DNA of 64,000 bases from positions 1 through 64,000 of IMG/VR virus record IMGVR_UViG_3300018080_000003. One strand, given 5' to 3'. The notes under the pieces are model-generated. The model was not told the origin of the DNA. It saw only the letters and a list, made by a program, of their open reading frames with translations, and did no database searches. The stretch is from a virus. Below are positions 22,621 through 31,216 of this stretch, in pieces (position 1 is the first letter of the stretch; each line of letters starts with the position of its first letter). Made by a program: the position numbers and the translations under genes.

Positions 22621-25600
22621 GTTCGAGCCCCAACCTTTTGAAGAAACAATCTCTGGGGTTGTTGGCCCACCTTCCTCTCCCGGGAATTTTTCATCAGAAA
22701 TGTATTCTTTGAATTTTGCCAGACTGACCTTGATGCAGACCTTCTGGTTGACACCGTCTGACCAGCCACTGGTTGAGGCTCTCACGCTGACAATGAGTGA
22801 GTCTTCGCCCTCCTCTTCTCTCATGGCTGCTCTCAAGGCGTTTTTGCCCACTCTCACCTCATCTTCCTCACCGGTGCGACGAAGGAACTCTTTGAACTCG
22901 GAGTACACACTCTTGAAGTGGAAGTAGAGAAATTCACCATCATCACTCACCTTGTAGTGACTGCGGTTCTCAAGTGCTCCTCTGATGGCCATGGTATGCA
23001 AGGCTTCCAAGAACACCGACACGGAAGTCTTGGGTGCGGGAAGTGAAGTGGTCCCGTCTGCTCCAATCTCCAGATCACCCTCTGCGCTGAGGCACGTAGC
23101 CACGATGCGCGTGAAGACTTCGGTGTTCAGAGAGGTGTCGAGCTGAACCCCAAGGGTGTCTGCCCATGCTTGAAGCTGGTTGAGCCCGAAGAGCATGACG
23201 GTGAGCCCGTTTCTGTTGCGGATTGGGATCTTCCCCTTGATGCCCGCAGAAATTTCTAGGGTCAGCAGTTCTGCTCTGGCTGCTTCAAGGTGAGCCTCGA
23301 CGTTCTTGTCGATGCCGTACTGGTACCAGCTGGCTGCCAAACGCCAGAGGGGCAGCTCGAAGATGTCTTCGAACATGAGCTGCCTTTCCACTGAGACATC
23401 CTTCTTGGAGGGGTTGCAGATGAGACAACGTTCCTTCGTTGCAGCATCGTTTGGTGGGCTCTCCCCTCCGATGAGGACGGGGCGACTGATCTTGTACATC
23501 TTCAGTTGTTGTGAAGCGGTGCCCTTAGCAAGGGTGGAATCAGCGTTGGCAGTGATCCGGAGCTTTTCCAGCAGGTTGTTTCTGACTTGTAGCCGTTGGT
23601 CGTCTCGGTACTCGTCCAGTTCGACAGGGATACAGTCGGAGCTGTCTAGCTCTTTGGTGAGAGCGAATGAGGACATGTTGACTGGCTTCATGCCGCCTTT
23701 CTTGCCCGTGAGACGAGACACCAGCCCACCGAGGGTGGTCTTGCCTGCGCCTTGGGTTGCCCACATCCAAAGGATGGGGAACATGCCCAGTCGTTTCTTG
23801 ATCTCAGGGGAGAAGGCGCAGGCGTAGGTCCAGCCCAGTAGGGTGTACATGACGCTGGGCTTGTTGAGCTTCAGGAGAAGGGGGAGGACCTTCTGTGCCA
23901 GCTCTCGTAGCTGATCGTGGGACCATGGTTCGTCCTGCTCTTCGCGGAGTCTGAGTTCGCTGGCCAGCGGGTTGGGCTCGTCGTGCCATCGAAGGTTGAC
24001 GTCTTCGCGGACGCCGTTGGCGTCCATGACTCCGCCGGGCCACAAGAAGTAGCGTTCGCCCTCGTGATCGGTGTATCCGATGTTCTTTCTGGTGTAGACG
24101 ACCTCTTCGGTCTGGAAGGCGAGGTGGGCCTTGAGGAACGACACGTTGTCGCTGGTACCGTTGAACCAGTACTTGCCGAAGTGGCTGTAGAACTCCCTCA
24201 TCTTGGCGATGGATGACCACGCTCCGGCTGGCACAGCGATGGGTCCGAGGCGCTGGTCGGCTTGCTGTCCTTCAAGTCGGAAGTAGACACTTAGCTCTTC
24301 TTGTCTGTCCTCTTGCACGAGTAGTTGGTGAGGCTCGAAGACGAAGTTCGAGATGCGCTCTACTCCCTTGTCTTGTTCCTCATCGCCGTCGTAGACGAAG
24401 TCTCCGTCACCACCTTTCTTCTTGACGTAGCCGTAGTAACAAGAGTGACCGAAGATCACTTCACCTCGCGTGACTGCTTCATCTTCTTGCTTCTCGGTGG
24501 CGCGCTTTCCGCCGAAGCCCCTGTCTTCGACCTCGGCTTCTGCGAAGGGGTCATAGGGCTCTTCGGCCTTGGGCTCGGGCTCTTCCAGGCCGCTGACGAG
24601 CTTGACTTGCTTCTCTACGACGGAGTTTTTGATCCCAAAGCGCTTGCTCACCTTCTTGGTGAGCAGGTCTCTTACGATGTCGCTGCTCTCTTTGAGCAAC
24701 ATGAAGACAGGCTCAAGCTCCTGGACGAGCCGAGCCGGGTCTTCCTTCATCGATTCTGGGATCTCCCCGATGAGGAAGTCGGGAAGCGTCGGCGCGCTCT
24801 TGACTGCGACTTGAACAGCTGCCGCGCCCTTGTCGACGAAGAAGCTGTTGAGGTCGACTTTGTTGCCCTTGGTGGGTTCGTCGATGCCAAGGGCTTCCGC
24901 GTTGACGAGGCGGACGTCCACGCCGTTGGTGTGGAGGTAGATGGCGGTCTTGACGGCCCCTTTCTTTCCGCTGTCTTCACGGTCTCCGAGGTCGTTGAAG
25001 ATGACGACCCGCTCGAACCGCTGAGCGATGCGAAGGATCGGCTCGTAGTCTTGCTTGCGGAAGGCAACCGTGACGGGCGAGATGACTTTGAGCCCTGCCT
25101 CCATGGCGGAGATGGCATCGGTCACGCCCTCGGTGACGACGAGGATGTCGTCCTTCTTTGCGACACGCACGGTGTCGAGGCCGAAGAGGGGATGAAGGGC
25201 CCCTTCCATCACGAAGGGGTACTTGGCGCTGTGTGTCAGCAGCTTCTTGTACTTGGCTGCTTCCCATGGCTTGTCCTTCGGGTCATGAGAGACGCCTTCG
25301 TAGCGTCGAGCGATGAAGAACTCGGCCTGGTTGTTCCTGAGGTAGGGGAAAACACCTCGGCGGTCGAAGACGTCGTGCAAGCCATCGGCTCGCTGGTAGA
25401 AGAGGCCGGTCGAGAGCAGCTCTTCTGTGCTGAACTGCCATGGGAAGCAGTCTTGGATGTGAAGGTGGAGCTTTCCGTCGGCGTAGCCGGCTCGGTACTT
25501 CTTGAGACTCTTATCGTTGAGGCCATGGGTGGCCTTCATGGCTTCTAGAGCGGGCTCGTGCTCCTCGCTCCAGAGCATCTTCTCCCAGTAGTCGCATGCG

Positions 25601-25956
25601 ATCTCTAGGATCTGCCTTCTGGCTGCGTACTTGTCTGGGTCGAAGCCTCCGGTACTCTCCCACTGGATGGGCCGGAGGCCGAAGACATCGCAGAGAGTCT
25701 TCAGTGCATCGATGAAGCCGCATCCGTCGCGCTTGCGCACGTAGGCGACGACATCACCGCTTTCGTTGGTGCCGAAGTCGTGCCAGAACTGTCGAGCTTG
25801 GCTGACGAAGAAGCTCGGGTTGCGGTCGCTCCGGAAGGGGCTGGAGCACATGAAGCCGTCCCCAGATGGCTCCGTTTCTGACACGTCCCGGCTGACGAGG
25901 TCTTCGAGCCGGCTTCCTTCCTTGATGCGTTCCAGCTCCCCGTCTTTGATCCCCAT
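22618..25956 (-). CDS. Primase-helicase fusion (Toprim plus P-loop ATPase)
   Basis: This is a 1112-residue replication protein. Residues 25-95 resemble the DnaG/CHC2 N-terminal domain (FMCSSPFRSDRNPSFF, GDVVAYVRKRDGCGFIDAL), but only part of the zinc-binding Cys set is present. Residues 270-345 are a Toprim domain (ILVVTEGVTDAISAM, VVIFNDLGD). A linker has a DPFA motif at 469-472. Residues about 700-960 hold an ATPase with Walker A ATQGAGKTT (733-741) and an acidic ELDEYRDD segment. A winged-helix-like end is possible. It likely primes and unwinds viral DNA. The helicase subfamily (SF3/D5-like or other) is not settled. Confidence 0.8.
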   Translation of the reverse strand: MGIKDGELERIKEGSRLEDLVSRDVSETEPSGDGFMCSSPFRSDRNPSFFVSQARQFWHDFGTNESGDVVAYVRKRDGCGFIDALKTLCDVFGLRPIQWESTGGFDPDKYAARRQILEIACDYWEKMLWSEEHEPALEAMKATHGLNDKSLKKYRAGYADGKLHLHIQDCFPWQFSTEELLSTGLFYQRADGLHDVFDRRGVFPYLRNNQAEFFIARRYEGVSHDPKDKPWEAAKYKKLLTHSAKYPFVMEGALHPLFGLDTVRVAKKDDILVVTEGVTDAISAMEAGLKVISPVTVAFRKQDYEPILRIAQRFERVVIFNDLGDREDSGKKGAVKTAIYLHTNGVDVRLVNAEALGIDEPTKGNKVDLNSFFVDKGAAAVQVAVKSAPTLPDFLIGEIPESMKEDPARLVQELEPVFMLLKESSDIVRDLLTKKVSKRFGIKNSVVEKQVKLVSGLEEPEPKAEEPYDPFAEAEVEDRGFGGKRATEKQEDEAVTRGEVIFGHSCYYGYVKKKGGDGDFVYDGDEEQDKGVERISNFVFEPHQLLVQEDRQEELSVYFRLEGQQADQRLGPIAVPAGAWSSIAKMREFYSHFGKYWFNGTSDNVSFLKAHLAFQTEEVVYTRKNIGYTDHEGERYFLWPGGVMDANGVREDVNLRWHDEPNPLASELRLREEQDEPWSHDQLRELAQKVLPLLLKLNKPSVMYTLLGWTYACAFSPEIKKRLGMFPILWMWATQGAGKTTLGGLVSRLTGKKGGMKPVNMSSFALTKELDSSDCIPVELDEYRDDQRLQVRNNLLEKLRITANADSTLAKGTASQQLKMYKISRPVLIGGESPPNDAATKERCLICNPSKKDVSVERQLMFEDIFELPLWRLAASWYQYGIDKNVEAHLEAARAELLTLEISAGIKGKIPIRNRNGLTVMLFGLNQLQAWADTLGVQLDTSLNTEVFTRIVATCLSAEGDLEIGADGTTSLPAPKTSVSVFLEALHTMAIRGALENRSHYKVSDDGEFLYFHFKSVYSEFKEFLRRTGEEDEVRVGKNALRAAMREEEGEDSLIVSVRASTSGWSDGVNQKVCIKVSLAKFKEYISDEKFPGEEGGPTTPEIVSSKGWGSN

Positions 25957-25968
25957 GTGCGCTGGCCC

Positions 25969-26259
25969 TCACTTCACTTGGTTACGCTTGTCCGCGTACT
26001 GCTTGCGGATGCGGTCGAGGTCGTGGAGGTCGATGGACCACCAGATCATTCCCCGCTCTTTTTGCCTCTTGACTTCGAAGCTTCCGTCTTCGAAGAAGGC
26101 GACCCGTTCTCCGGCAAGTTCAAACTTCACGGAGAACCGCTTGTCGTCGATGAACTTGACGAAGAAGGCGGTCTTGGTGAGACCGCCTTTGTGACGCACG
26201 ACGATGGGATCGTCTTTCTTAATTGGCTCCAGCAGGGGGAACGCTTGTTGTTGTCCCAT
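25969..26259 (-). CDS. Small beta-rich protein, 96 aa
   Basis: This compact protein has a strand-rich look (DPIVVRHKGGLTKTAFFVKF, RFSVKFELAGERVAFFEDG) and a basic C-terminal helix (LHDLDRIRKQYADKRNQVK). It lies between the primase-helicase and a ribbon-helix-helix-like gene, in the same operon. It might be an accessory DNA-binding factor; no family is recognised. Confidence 0.55.
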   Translation of the reverse strand: MGQQQAFPLLEPIKKDDPIVVRHKGGLTKTAFFVKFIDDKRFSVKFELAGERVAFFEDGSFEVKRQKERGMIWWSIDLHDLDRIRKQYADKRNQVK

Positions 26260-26266
26260 GTTTTCC

Positions 26267-26455
26267 CTATTCAGCTTCGAGATTGGCTATGGCGGACCTT
26301 CTTCGCTCTTCAAGAATGAGCAGTCGTCTTATGAGTTCACCCATGCTCTCACCAGAGTTGTCGGCGAGCCTTTGGAGGCGCCTTTTTTCTTCTTCGTTGA
26401 GGTGAAGCACGTAGCGAATGCCTCTACGCCTTGCCTTCAGGCTTGGTGCGATCAT
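26267..26455 (-). CDS. Ribbon-helix-helix-like DNA-binding protein
   Basis: Starting at the ATG at 26455, with AAGGGAAG ahead, gives 62 residues. A basic strand (RRRGIRYVLHLNEEEKRRL) is followed by two helices (QRLADNSGESMGELIRRLLILEERR). This strand-helix-helix layout matches Arc/CopG-type repressors, which dimerise and contact DNA through the strand. It may regulate the replication operon, perhaps via the palindromic sites in this genome. Its 5' end overlaps the helicase gene by 32 bases. Confidence 0.62.
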   Translation of the reverse strand: MIAPSLKARRRGIRYVLHLNEEEKRRLQRLADNSGESMGELIRRLLILEERRRSAIANLEAE

Positions 26456-28523
26456 GTTGCTTCCCTTTCCAGCCTTCGATGTACCTCTCACAGAGCTGTT
26501 CGTTCAGCCCGTTCTGTCTGAAGAGCGGCATCTTGGGCATGCTCCCAAGGAACATCTTGCGACCGTAGGCCTTGTCGGCGACACGCCGGTCGGCGATGAG
26601 GATGATGCCGCTGTCTGTCACGCTTCGGATGAGGCGCCCGGTACCTTGCTTGAACTGCATGACGGCGCGGGGCACTGAGACTTGCATGAACGCGTTTTTC
26701 TTGCCGACCTTGAGTTCGAGAGCGGCCATGAGAGGATCACCGGGATGAGGGAAAGGGATCTTGTCGATGAACAGGACCGAGAGTGATGGTCCTTGTACAT
26801 CGAGTCCTGCCCAGAAGCTTTCGGTCCCGAGCAAGACCGCCCTTTCGTCAGCCCTGAATTGTTGCACGAGGGCAGTGCGAGAGTCACTGTCTCTTTGCAC
26901 CAAAAGACGTACATTCAGTTGCCTCGCTTGAATGTACTCGGACACAAACTCGGCACACTCTCCAAGCATCTTGTGCGAGGTGAAGAGGCCAAGAGTTCTA
27001 CCTTCAGCTCGTTCGATGGTTTGCGCGAGCATCATGGCCGTGCGTTGCTCCCAGCGGTCCCGGTCGTTGTAGTTGCACTCGGGGTACTGATCGTTTGGGA
27101 TGACGAGAGCGGCCTTGTTCTCGTAGTCGAAGGGGGTGTCAACGATGAGGGGTGAGAAGCGCATCTCTTCGACGCCTGTTTCGTTGAGCTGGTAGACGAG
27201 ACTGCCTGCGATGGCGAGGGTGGCGCTGGTCTGTAGGGATCCTTTGACCTTGGACCAGAGGATGCGTCTCAGGACATGGCTGACGTCTACGATCTTGCTC
27301 CTGAGGAGGACCCAGAAGGGCTTCTTGAACTTCTTGTTATAGTTCCTCTCGAAGAAGTAGACGCTGTCGGGGTCACGAAGAAAGACGAAGTCTTCGAGCT
27401 TGTCGATGAAGTTGTCGATCTGTCGCTGTGCTCGCCCCTTGGCCTTGACCCGTTTCTTCTCCTCGTCTGGAAGTGCGTGGAACTCCTTCTCTGAGACGGT
27501 GGATTCGAGCAGGTCACTGCAAGACTTGAGATGGTCTCGGAAGTCTAGCCAGTGCTGCTCGTGGATAGGCTCCTTGAGGAAGGGCCTTGCGTTGGGTTCT
27601 TGGTCGTAGCAGAGCGAGAAGAAGGCTTCTGCGTGTCGTTCGAGGGTTACGGTCTGTCGCATGTAGCCGAGGCGCTGCATCTTGCGGATGATCTGTCGGA
27701 TGCCGCGGTAGCTGATGTTGACTCCGAAGAAGTCACGAGCGATGTCAGGGGCGACGTGTGCCTCGTCGAAAATGACATAGTCGAAGGGAGGTAGCAGCTC
27801 GACGGCTCCGTCGGTGACCTGGAGCACGGAGAGGTGGGCGAAGAGCAGGTGGTAGTTGGAGACGATGATGTCGGAGTTCTCCCACTCTCGCCGAGCCTTG
27901 TAGGCGAAGCAGTAGTCGTGCTGGTCGCACTCTTTCCCTTCACAGCTCTCGTTGGAGATGGTGGTGAGGCGGCGGACGCGTCCGTAGTGATCCTCTTGCT
28001 TGCGTTGGCGGGCGATGGCGTTCAGCTCTTGGATTTCTCCAAGCTCGGTCTGGTCCATCCAGTCCGTAACCCAGGGATACTTGGCGTCGATCTCATCGAC
28101 GTTTTCCCAGTAGGAAACGTGGCAGAAGTAGTTGCTGAGCCCCTTGGCGACGGAGTACTTGAAGGGCCAAGGCAGGAGCTTTTGAAGCTCGGGGAGATCC
28201 TTGTTGATGAGCTGGTCCTGCAGCGACTTGTTGCCGGTGCACACAAGCACTCGACATCCTTCGTGATATGTGCGACGAATAGCAGGGATAAGGTAAGATA
28301 AACTCTTTCCTGTGCCCGTAGGCGCCTCTACTACAGCGTGGTCTCCTCGGTCCCATGCGCGCCCGATGTGCTGCGTCATCTTCACCTGGGGCATGCGGAC
28401 TTGGTAACCGCTGAAGGCCTTGGAGAAGATGCCCTCGGGTCCGAAGACGCCTCGGATCCAGTCCGAGTCATCGAACTCGAACTTGAGAGGCCCCTTCTCC
28501 TCTTCGATTTTTTTGTCGCTCAT
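26424..28523 (-). CDS. DinG/XPD-family helicase
   Basis: This 699-residue superfamily 2 helicase carries Walker A APTGTGKS (67-74), a DEAH box (253-256), a late GTESFWAGLDVQG segment and a QFKQGTGRLIRS motif VI. Cys134, Cys194, Cys199 and Cys205 lie between motifs I and II where XPD and DinG bind a 4Fe-4S cluster. The family unwinds DNA 5' to 3', including forks, R-loops and G-quadruplexes. It is co-transcribed with a SLOG-type protein and another helicase, which suits fork restart or transcription-replication conflict roles. Confidence 0.88.
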   Translation of the reverse strand: MSDKKIEEEKGPLKFEFDDSDWIRGVFGPEGIFSKAFSGYQVRMPQVKMTQHIGRAWDRGDHAVVEAPTGTGKSLSYLIPAIRRTYHEGCRVLVCTGNKSLQDQLINKDLPELQKLLPWPFKYSVAKGLSNYFCHVSYWENVDEIDAKYPWVTDWMDQTELGEIQELNAIARQRKQEDHYGRVRRLTTISNESCEGKECDQHDYCFAYKARREWENSDIIVSNYHLLFAHLSVLQVTDGAVELLPPFDYVIFDEAHVAPDIARDFFGVNISYRGIRQIIRKMQRLGYMRQTVTLERHAEAFFSLCYDQEPNARPFLKEPIHEQHWLDFRDHLKSCSDLLESTVSEKEFHALPDEEKKRVKAKGRAQRQIDNFIDKLEDFVFLRDPDSVYFFERNYNKKFKKPFWVLLRSKIVDVSHVLRRILWSKVKGSLQTSATLAIAGSLVYQLNETGVEEMRFSPLIVDTPFDYENKAALVIPNDQYPECNYNDRDRWEQRTAMMLAQTIERAEGRTLGLFTSHKMLGECAEFVSEYIQARQLNVRLLVQRDSDSRTALVQQFRADERAVLLGTESFWAGLDVQGPSLSVLFIDKIPFPHPGDPLMAALELKVGKKNAFMQVSVPRAVMQFKQGTGRLIRSVTDSGIILIADRRVADKAYGRKMFLGSMPKMPLFRQNGLNEQLCERYIEGWKGKQHDRTKPEGKA

Positions 28524-28918
28524 AGCTCGTGCACCTCGACGTCGAGCCCCATGGCTCGTGCTTTTCGGATGAGGTCGTAGGTTCCGCGACTGAGTTCAGG
28601 GTGAGGGAAGGCGAGGATGAAGACTTCGTGGTCGAGGATCTTGAGGTCCAAGGCCAAGTCGAGCATGACTTGGTTCCTTCGCGGTCCTGCAGGTTTACCT
28701 TGAGTCCTCCACGGTGCAGGGACCTCGAAGGGGCAAGAAAACACAAGAGAAGCGACATGGTCGACGCCAGTGGCGCCACCATGGATGACAGTGCATGTGC
28801 CCTTGGCCGCGACAGCCTTACGCACGGTCTCTTCTTCTTTGGGTGTGAGCCCCATGTGGTTGGCGAAAGGGCGACTCTTGTCGCCTCTCCAGCCGGACAC
28901 GACCATGTAGCGAGCCAT
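28520..28918 (-). CDS. YspA/SLOG-type nucleotide-binding protein (DUF2493-like)
   Basis: This 132-residue protein starts at the ATG at 28918, overlapping the stop of the SF2 helicase gene. MVVSGWRGDKSR, IHGGATGVDHVAS and GPRRNQVMLDLA match the cpYpsA-related SLOG family, a Rossmann-like fold thought to bind nucleotides or ADP-ribose-type ligands. Phages often carry such proteins, without an assigned role. Its place between two helicase genes suggests a link to DNA or NAD metabolism. The longer upstream reading overlaps the neighbour and was not used. Confidence 0.75.
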   Translation of the reverse strand: MARYMVVSGWRGDKSRPFANHMGLTPKEEETVRKAVAAKGTCTVIHGGATGVDHVASLVFSCPFEVPAPWRTQGKPAGPRRNQVMLDLALDLKILDHEVFILAFPHPELSRGTYDLIRKARAMGLDVEVHEL

Positions 28919-30393
28919 CAGGTGTCCTCCAGGTTGACTTTGATGCCGAGTTTTTTGTAGATGCGCCGCCGTGCGTCCCAGCGGTTCTTGAGGATGTCGC
29001 TCCACTTGGTCTCGACGTAGTTGCCATCCTCGTCAAAAACGCGCGTTCCGGCGCGCACCTCGTCGTCTACGTAGTCGTAGAGCCGAGGCATCTTGCCTTC
29101 GAAGGGTCGCATGATCCGTCCTGCGCGCTGTTCGAGGCGTCCACCTGCTCTTTCCGGGAAGCTGAGGTGGATGGCGCCTAGGGCGGGCACGTCGACCCCC
29201 TCGTCGAAGATGGGCATCGCGACGACGAGCTTCTCTTCGCCCTTCCGCATGCGCTCGATGGTGTCCTCGCGAACCTTCTGAGTCGACCACCCACCCAGCA
29301 CGGGAACCTCTATTCCTTGCGCTTTCAGCTCCTTGGCGAGGAGCTTTGCGTGGTTCTTCCGGCTCGTCATGATGATGGTGACGAGGCCGTCTTTCATGTC
29401 CTGGATGGCGTTCCGAACGATGAGCTGGTTGCGCTCTTTGCTCTTGTAGACGGCGCGAGCGATGGCCTCGTTCTTCTTCTTGTCGTCGCCGGTGTACTCG
29501 AACTGGAGCCCGGTTCGGATCGCAGTCAGCTCGGGGAGGGTGAGAAAATTGCGTTCGACGAGCTGCTCGACCGTGCGAATGGAGAGCGTGGAGCCGAAGG
29601 CCCAGTACATGAGTTCCGTGAGCCCGTCTTCGCGCTTGGGTGTGGCGGTGAGCCCCAGGCGGTAGTAGGCAGGGATGTAGTCGAGCACATGGCTGAAGGT
29701 CCGGGCTGGAGCATGGTGGCACTCGTCAAGGATGCAGAGGCCGTAGCCCGCCAAGATCTGAACCGTGGCGTTGTGGTCGTCTTCCAGCATCCGCCGCAGC
29801 TTGTGGATGCTGATGAGGGTGATGTCGCGCCACTCGGGCTTCTTGCTGCCGCGAACGAAGCCGGCGTCGTAGCCCATCGTCTTCTTGATGGCTTTGATCC
29901 ACTGACGGAGGAGGTCGTCGGTGTGAACGAGGACGATGGTACGCTGCTTCACCTTGGCGATGCAGCCAATGCCGGTGGATGTCTTCCCGCCTCCGCAGGG
30001 GTAGGTGATGACACCTTGAGACACGCGAGCGAAGGCGTTCACGCCTTCCTGCTGGTAGTCGCGAAGAGTGAGCGCCTCCGGATCGATCTCAGGGCAGTCG
30101 TCCCAGGGAGCGAGAGCGCGGTCGTCTCGAACGACTTTTGCGAGGACGCCCAGCTCGCTGAGCGTGCCGCGGACTTCACGGATGGTTCCTCTTGGGAGGA
30201 CGACGTTGCCGTTGGGTCGCTCTCTCACGAGAGAGATGTGCTTCTTGGAGAGGGGATGCTTTATCCCTCTCATCATCTCTGCTCGGTATTCTGGGTTGAC
30301 GTACTGGAACTCGTAGCGAAGGGGGTAGGTCTCCGGCGGTCCGAGGTCTGCGATCTCAATGACCCCTGAGACGCGAACGCGTGCGGTCTTCAC
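28918..30393 (-). CDS. SF2 DNA helicase, ResIII/XPB-like
   Basis: This 491-residue protein starts at a GTG coupled to the upstream stop. Walker A PCGGGKT (132-138), DECHH (223-227), TATPKR (249-254) and motif VI EQRAGRIMR (421-429) are all present. This order and the N-terminal 100-residue domain match phage and XPB/UvsW-like helicases that remodel forks and recombination intermediates. Together with DinG-like and primase-helicase proteins it makes three helicases in one operon. Confidence 0.85.
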   Translation of the reverse strand: MKTARVRVSGVIEIADLGPPETYPLRYEFQYVNPEYRAEMMRGIKHPLSKKHISLVRERPNGNVVLPRGTIREVRGTLSELGVLAKVVRDDRALAPWDDCPEIDPEALTLRDYQQEGVNAFARVSQGVITYPCGGGKTSTGIGCIAKVKQRTIVLVHTDDLLRQWIKAIKKTMGYDAGFVRGSKKPEWRDITLISIHKLRRMLEDDHNATVQILAGYGLCILDECHHAPARTFSHVLDYIPAYYRLGLTATPKREDGLTELMYWAFGSTLSIRTVEQLVERNFLTLPELTAIRTGLQFEYTGDDKKKNEAIARAVYKSKERNQLIVRNAIQDMKDGLVTIIMTSRKNHAKLLAKELKAQGIEVPVLGGWSTQKVREDTIERMRKGEEKLVVAMPIFDEGVDVPALGAIHLSFPERAGGRLEQRAGRIMRPFEGKMPRLYDYVDDEVRAGTRVFDEDGNYVETKWSDILKNRWDARRRIYKKLGIKVNLEDT

Positions 30394-31172
30394 AAGATGT
30401 CCCAGGTTCTCTCGTTGACGATCTTCCCGCCCTCTAGCACGTAGCGGAGCCAGCAGTAGTCAGCTGCATCTGTGCGCACGAGCTTCATCTTGCCGTTGTC
30501 ACAGGCTGGGCAGATCTGAACGGTGATGCTGGTGGACAGCTTGAGCTTGAGTCCGCATCCGCCATCCTGAGGCCTGCAGGTGAAGCTGTGACAGAAGCTC
30601 GGTCTTCGTGGCAGGATGAGCATCTCTCCGCCGTGCTCTTTGTGCCAGGCCTTTCGCTTCTTGCTGCTCATGAAGCCCATGCGGAGGAGGAAGTTCATCT
30701 CGTCCACTGTGTGCTTGCCTGGTAGGCGCATCTCGTTGAGCCGGATGGCTTGTCGAAGGAAATCTCTTGCTCTCTCAAACGGTGGGTTGGAGATCCAAAA
30801 CTTTGCCCCCATCTTGGTCAGCTTGCCCTTGAAGGTTTCTGTCGGTGGTGACAGGAAGTTTTGGGCCAGCACGCTCGCCTTGGGCGAGCGCTGTCGCGCG
30901 AGCTTTGCTCGCACCTTGTCCAGCTCGACGGCTACGAGCTTGTCTTCGTCGAAGCGTCGGGCTAGCCGATCCAAGATCGCACCGTCCCCGCATCCGACGT
31001 CGATGGCTTGGTCGAAGCGCGAGTTGACTCCGTCGAAGTGGTACTCGCCTTCCAGGTAGTCGAGTAGTGAGTCCGTGACCCATGTAGGCGTCTGGTAGAA
31101 GTCGAGATTCCGACGCAGTTCCGGCTTTGAGGTAGCGCTCAAGTTGTCCCCTTTCATGTTGTAGAGAAGCAC
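30390..31172 (-). CDS. N6-adenine-type DNA methyltransferase
   Basis: This 260-residue protein has an SAM-binding motif DVGCGDG (58-64) and catalytic NPPF (129-132), the marks of N6-adenine methyltransferases. The N-terminal F-Y-Q-T-P motif (about 25-29) is typical of phage Dam-like and M.TaqI-like enzymes. The C-terminal part holds a Cys cluster (CRPQDGGCG, CPACDNG) that may bind zinc. The GTG start has a GAGG site; ATG at 31157 is possible. The many GATC sites near the candidate origin would be natural targets if it is Dam-like, but specificity cannot be read. Confidence 0.8.
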   Translation of the reverse strand: MLLYNMKGDNLSATSKPELRRNLDFYQTPTWVTDSLLDYLEGEYHFDGVNSRFDQAIDVGCGDGAILDRLARRFDEDKLVAVELDKVRAKLARQRSPKASVLAQNFLSPPTETFKGKLTKMGAKFWISNPPFERARDFLRQAIRLNEMRLPGKHTVDEMNFLLRMGFMSSKKRKAWHKEHGGEMLILPRRPSFCHSFTCRPQDGGCGLKLKLSTSITVQICPACDNGKMKLVRTDAADYCWLRYVLEGGKIVNERTWDIL

Positions 31173-31173
31173 A

Positions 31174-31189
31174 GGCGCCCTCGGGCGCC
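31174..31189. promoter_or_regulatory. GC hairpin ahead of methyltransferase gene
   Basis: GGCGCCC-TC-GGGCGCC folds into a 7-bp stem with almost no loop, and sits directly over the likely ribosome site of the gene at 30390. It could attenuate translation of the methyltransferase relative to the SSB-like gene upstream; no T-run follows on the minus strand. Confidence 0.4.
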
Positions 31190-31216
31190 CATGCTCACAC
31201 GATCACCAAGCGCCCT

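Noticed and set aside
22545-22769. 74-codon minus-strand frame across the AT-rich region
   Set aside because: It overlaps the end of the primase-helicase in another frame and reads through the repeat tract; low-complexity end, no ribosome site.
24325-25548. 407-codon plus-strand frame opposite the primase-helicase
   Set aside because: Acidic, Val/Leu-rich shadow; the minus frame carries Toprim and Walker motifs.
29317-30369. 350-codon plus-strand frame opposite the SF2 helicase
   Set aside because: The minus frame contains all helicase motifs; the plus one has none.
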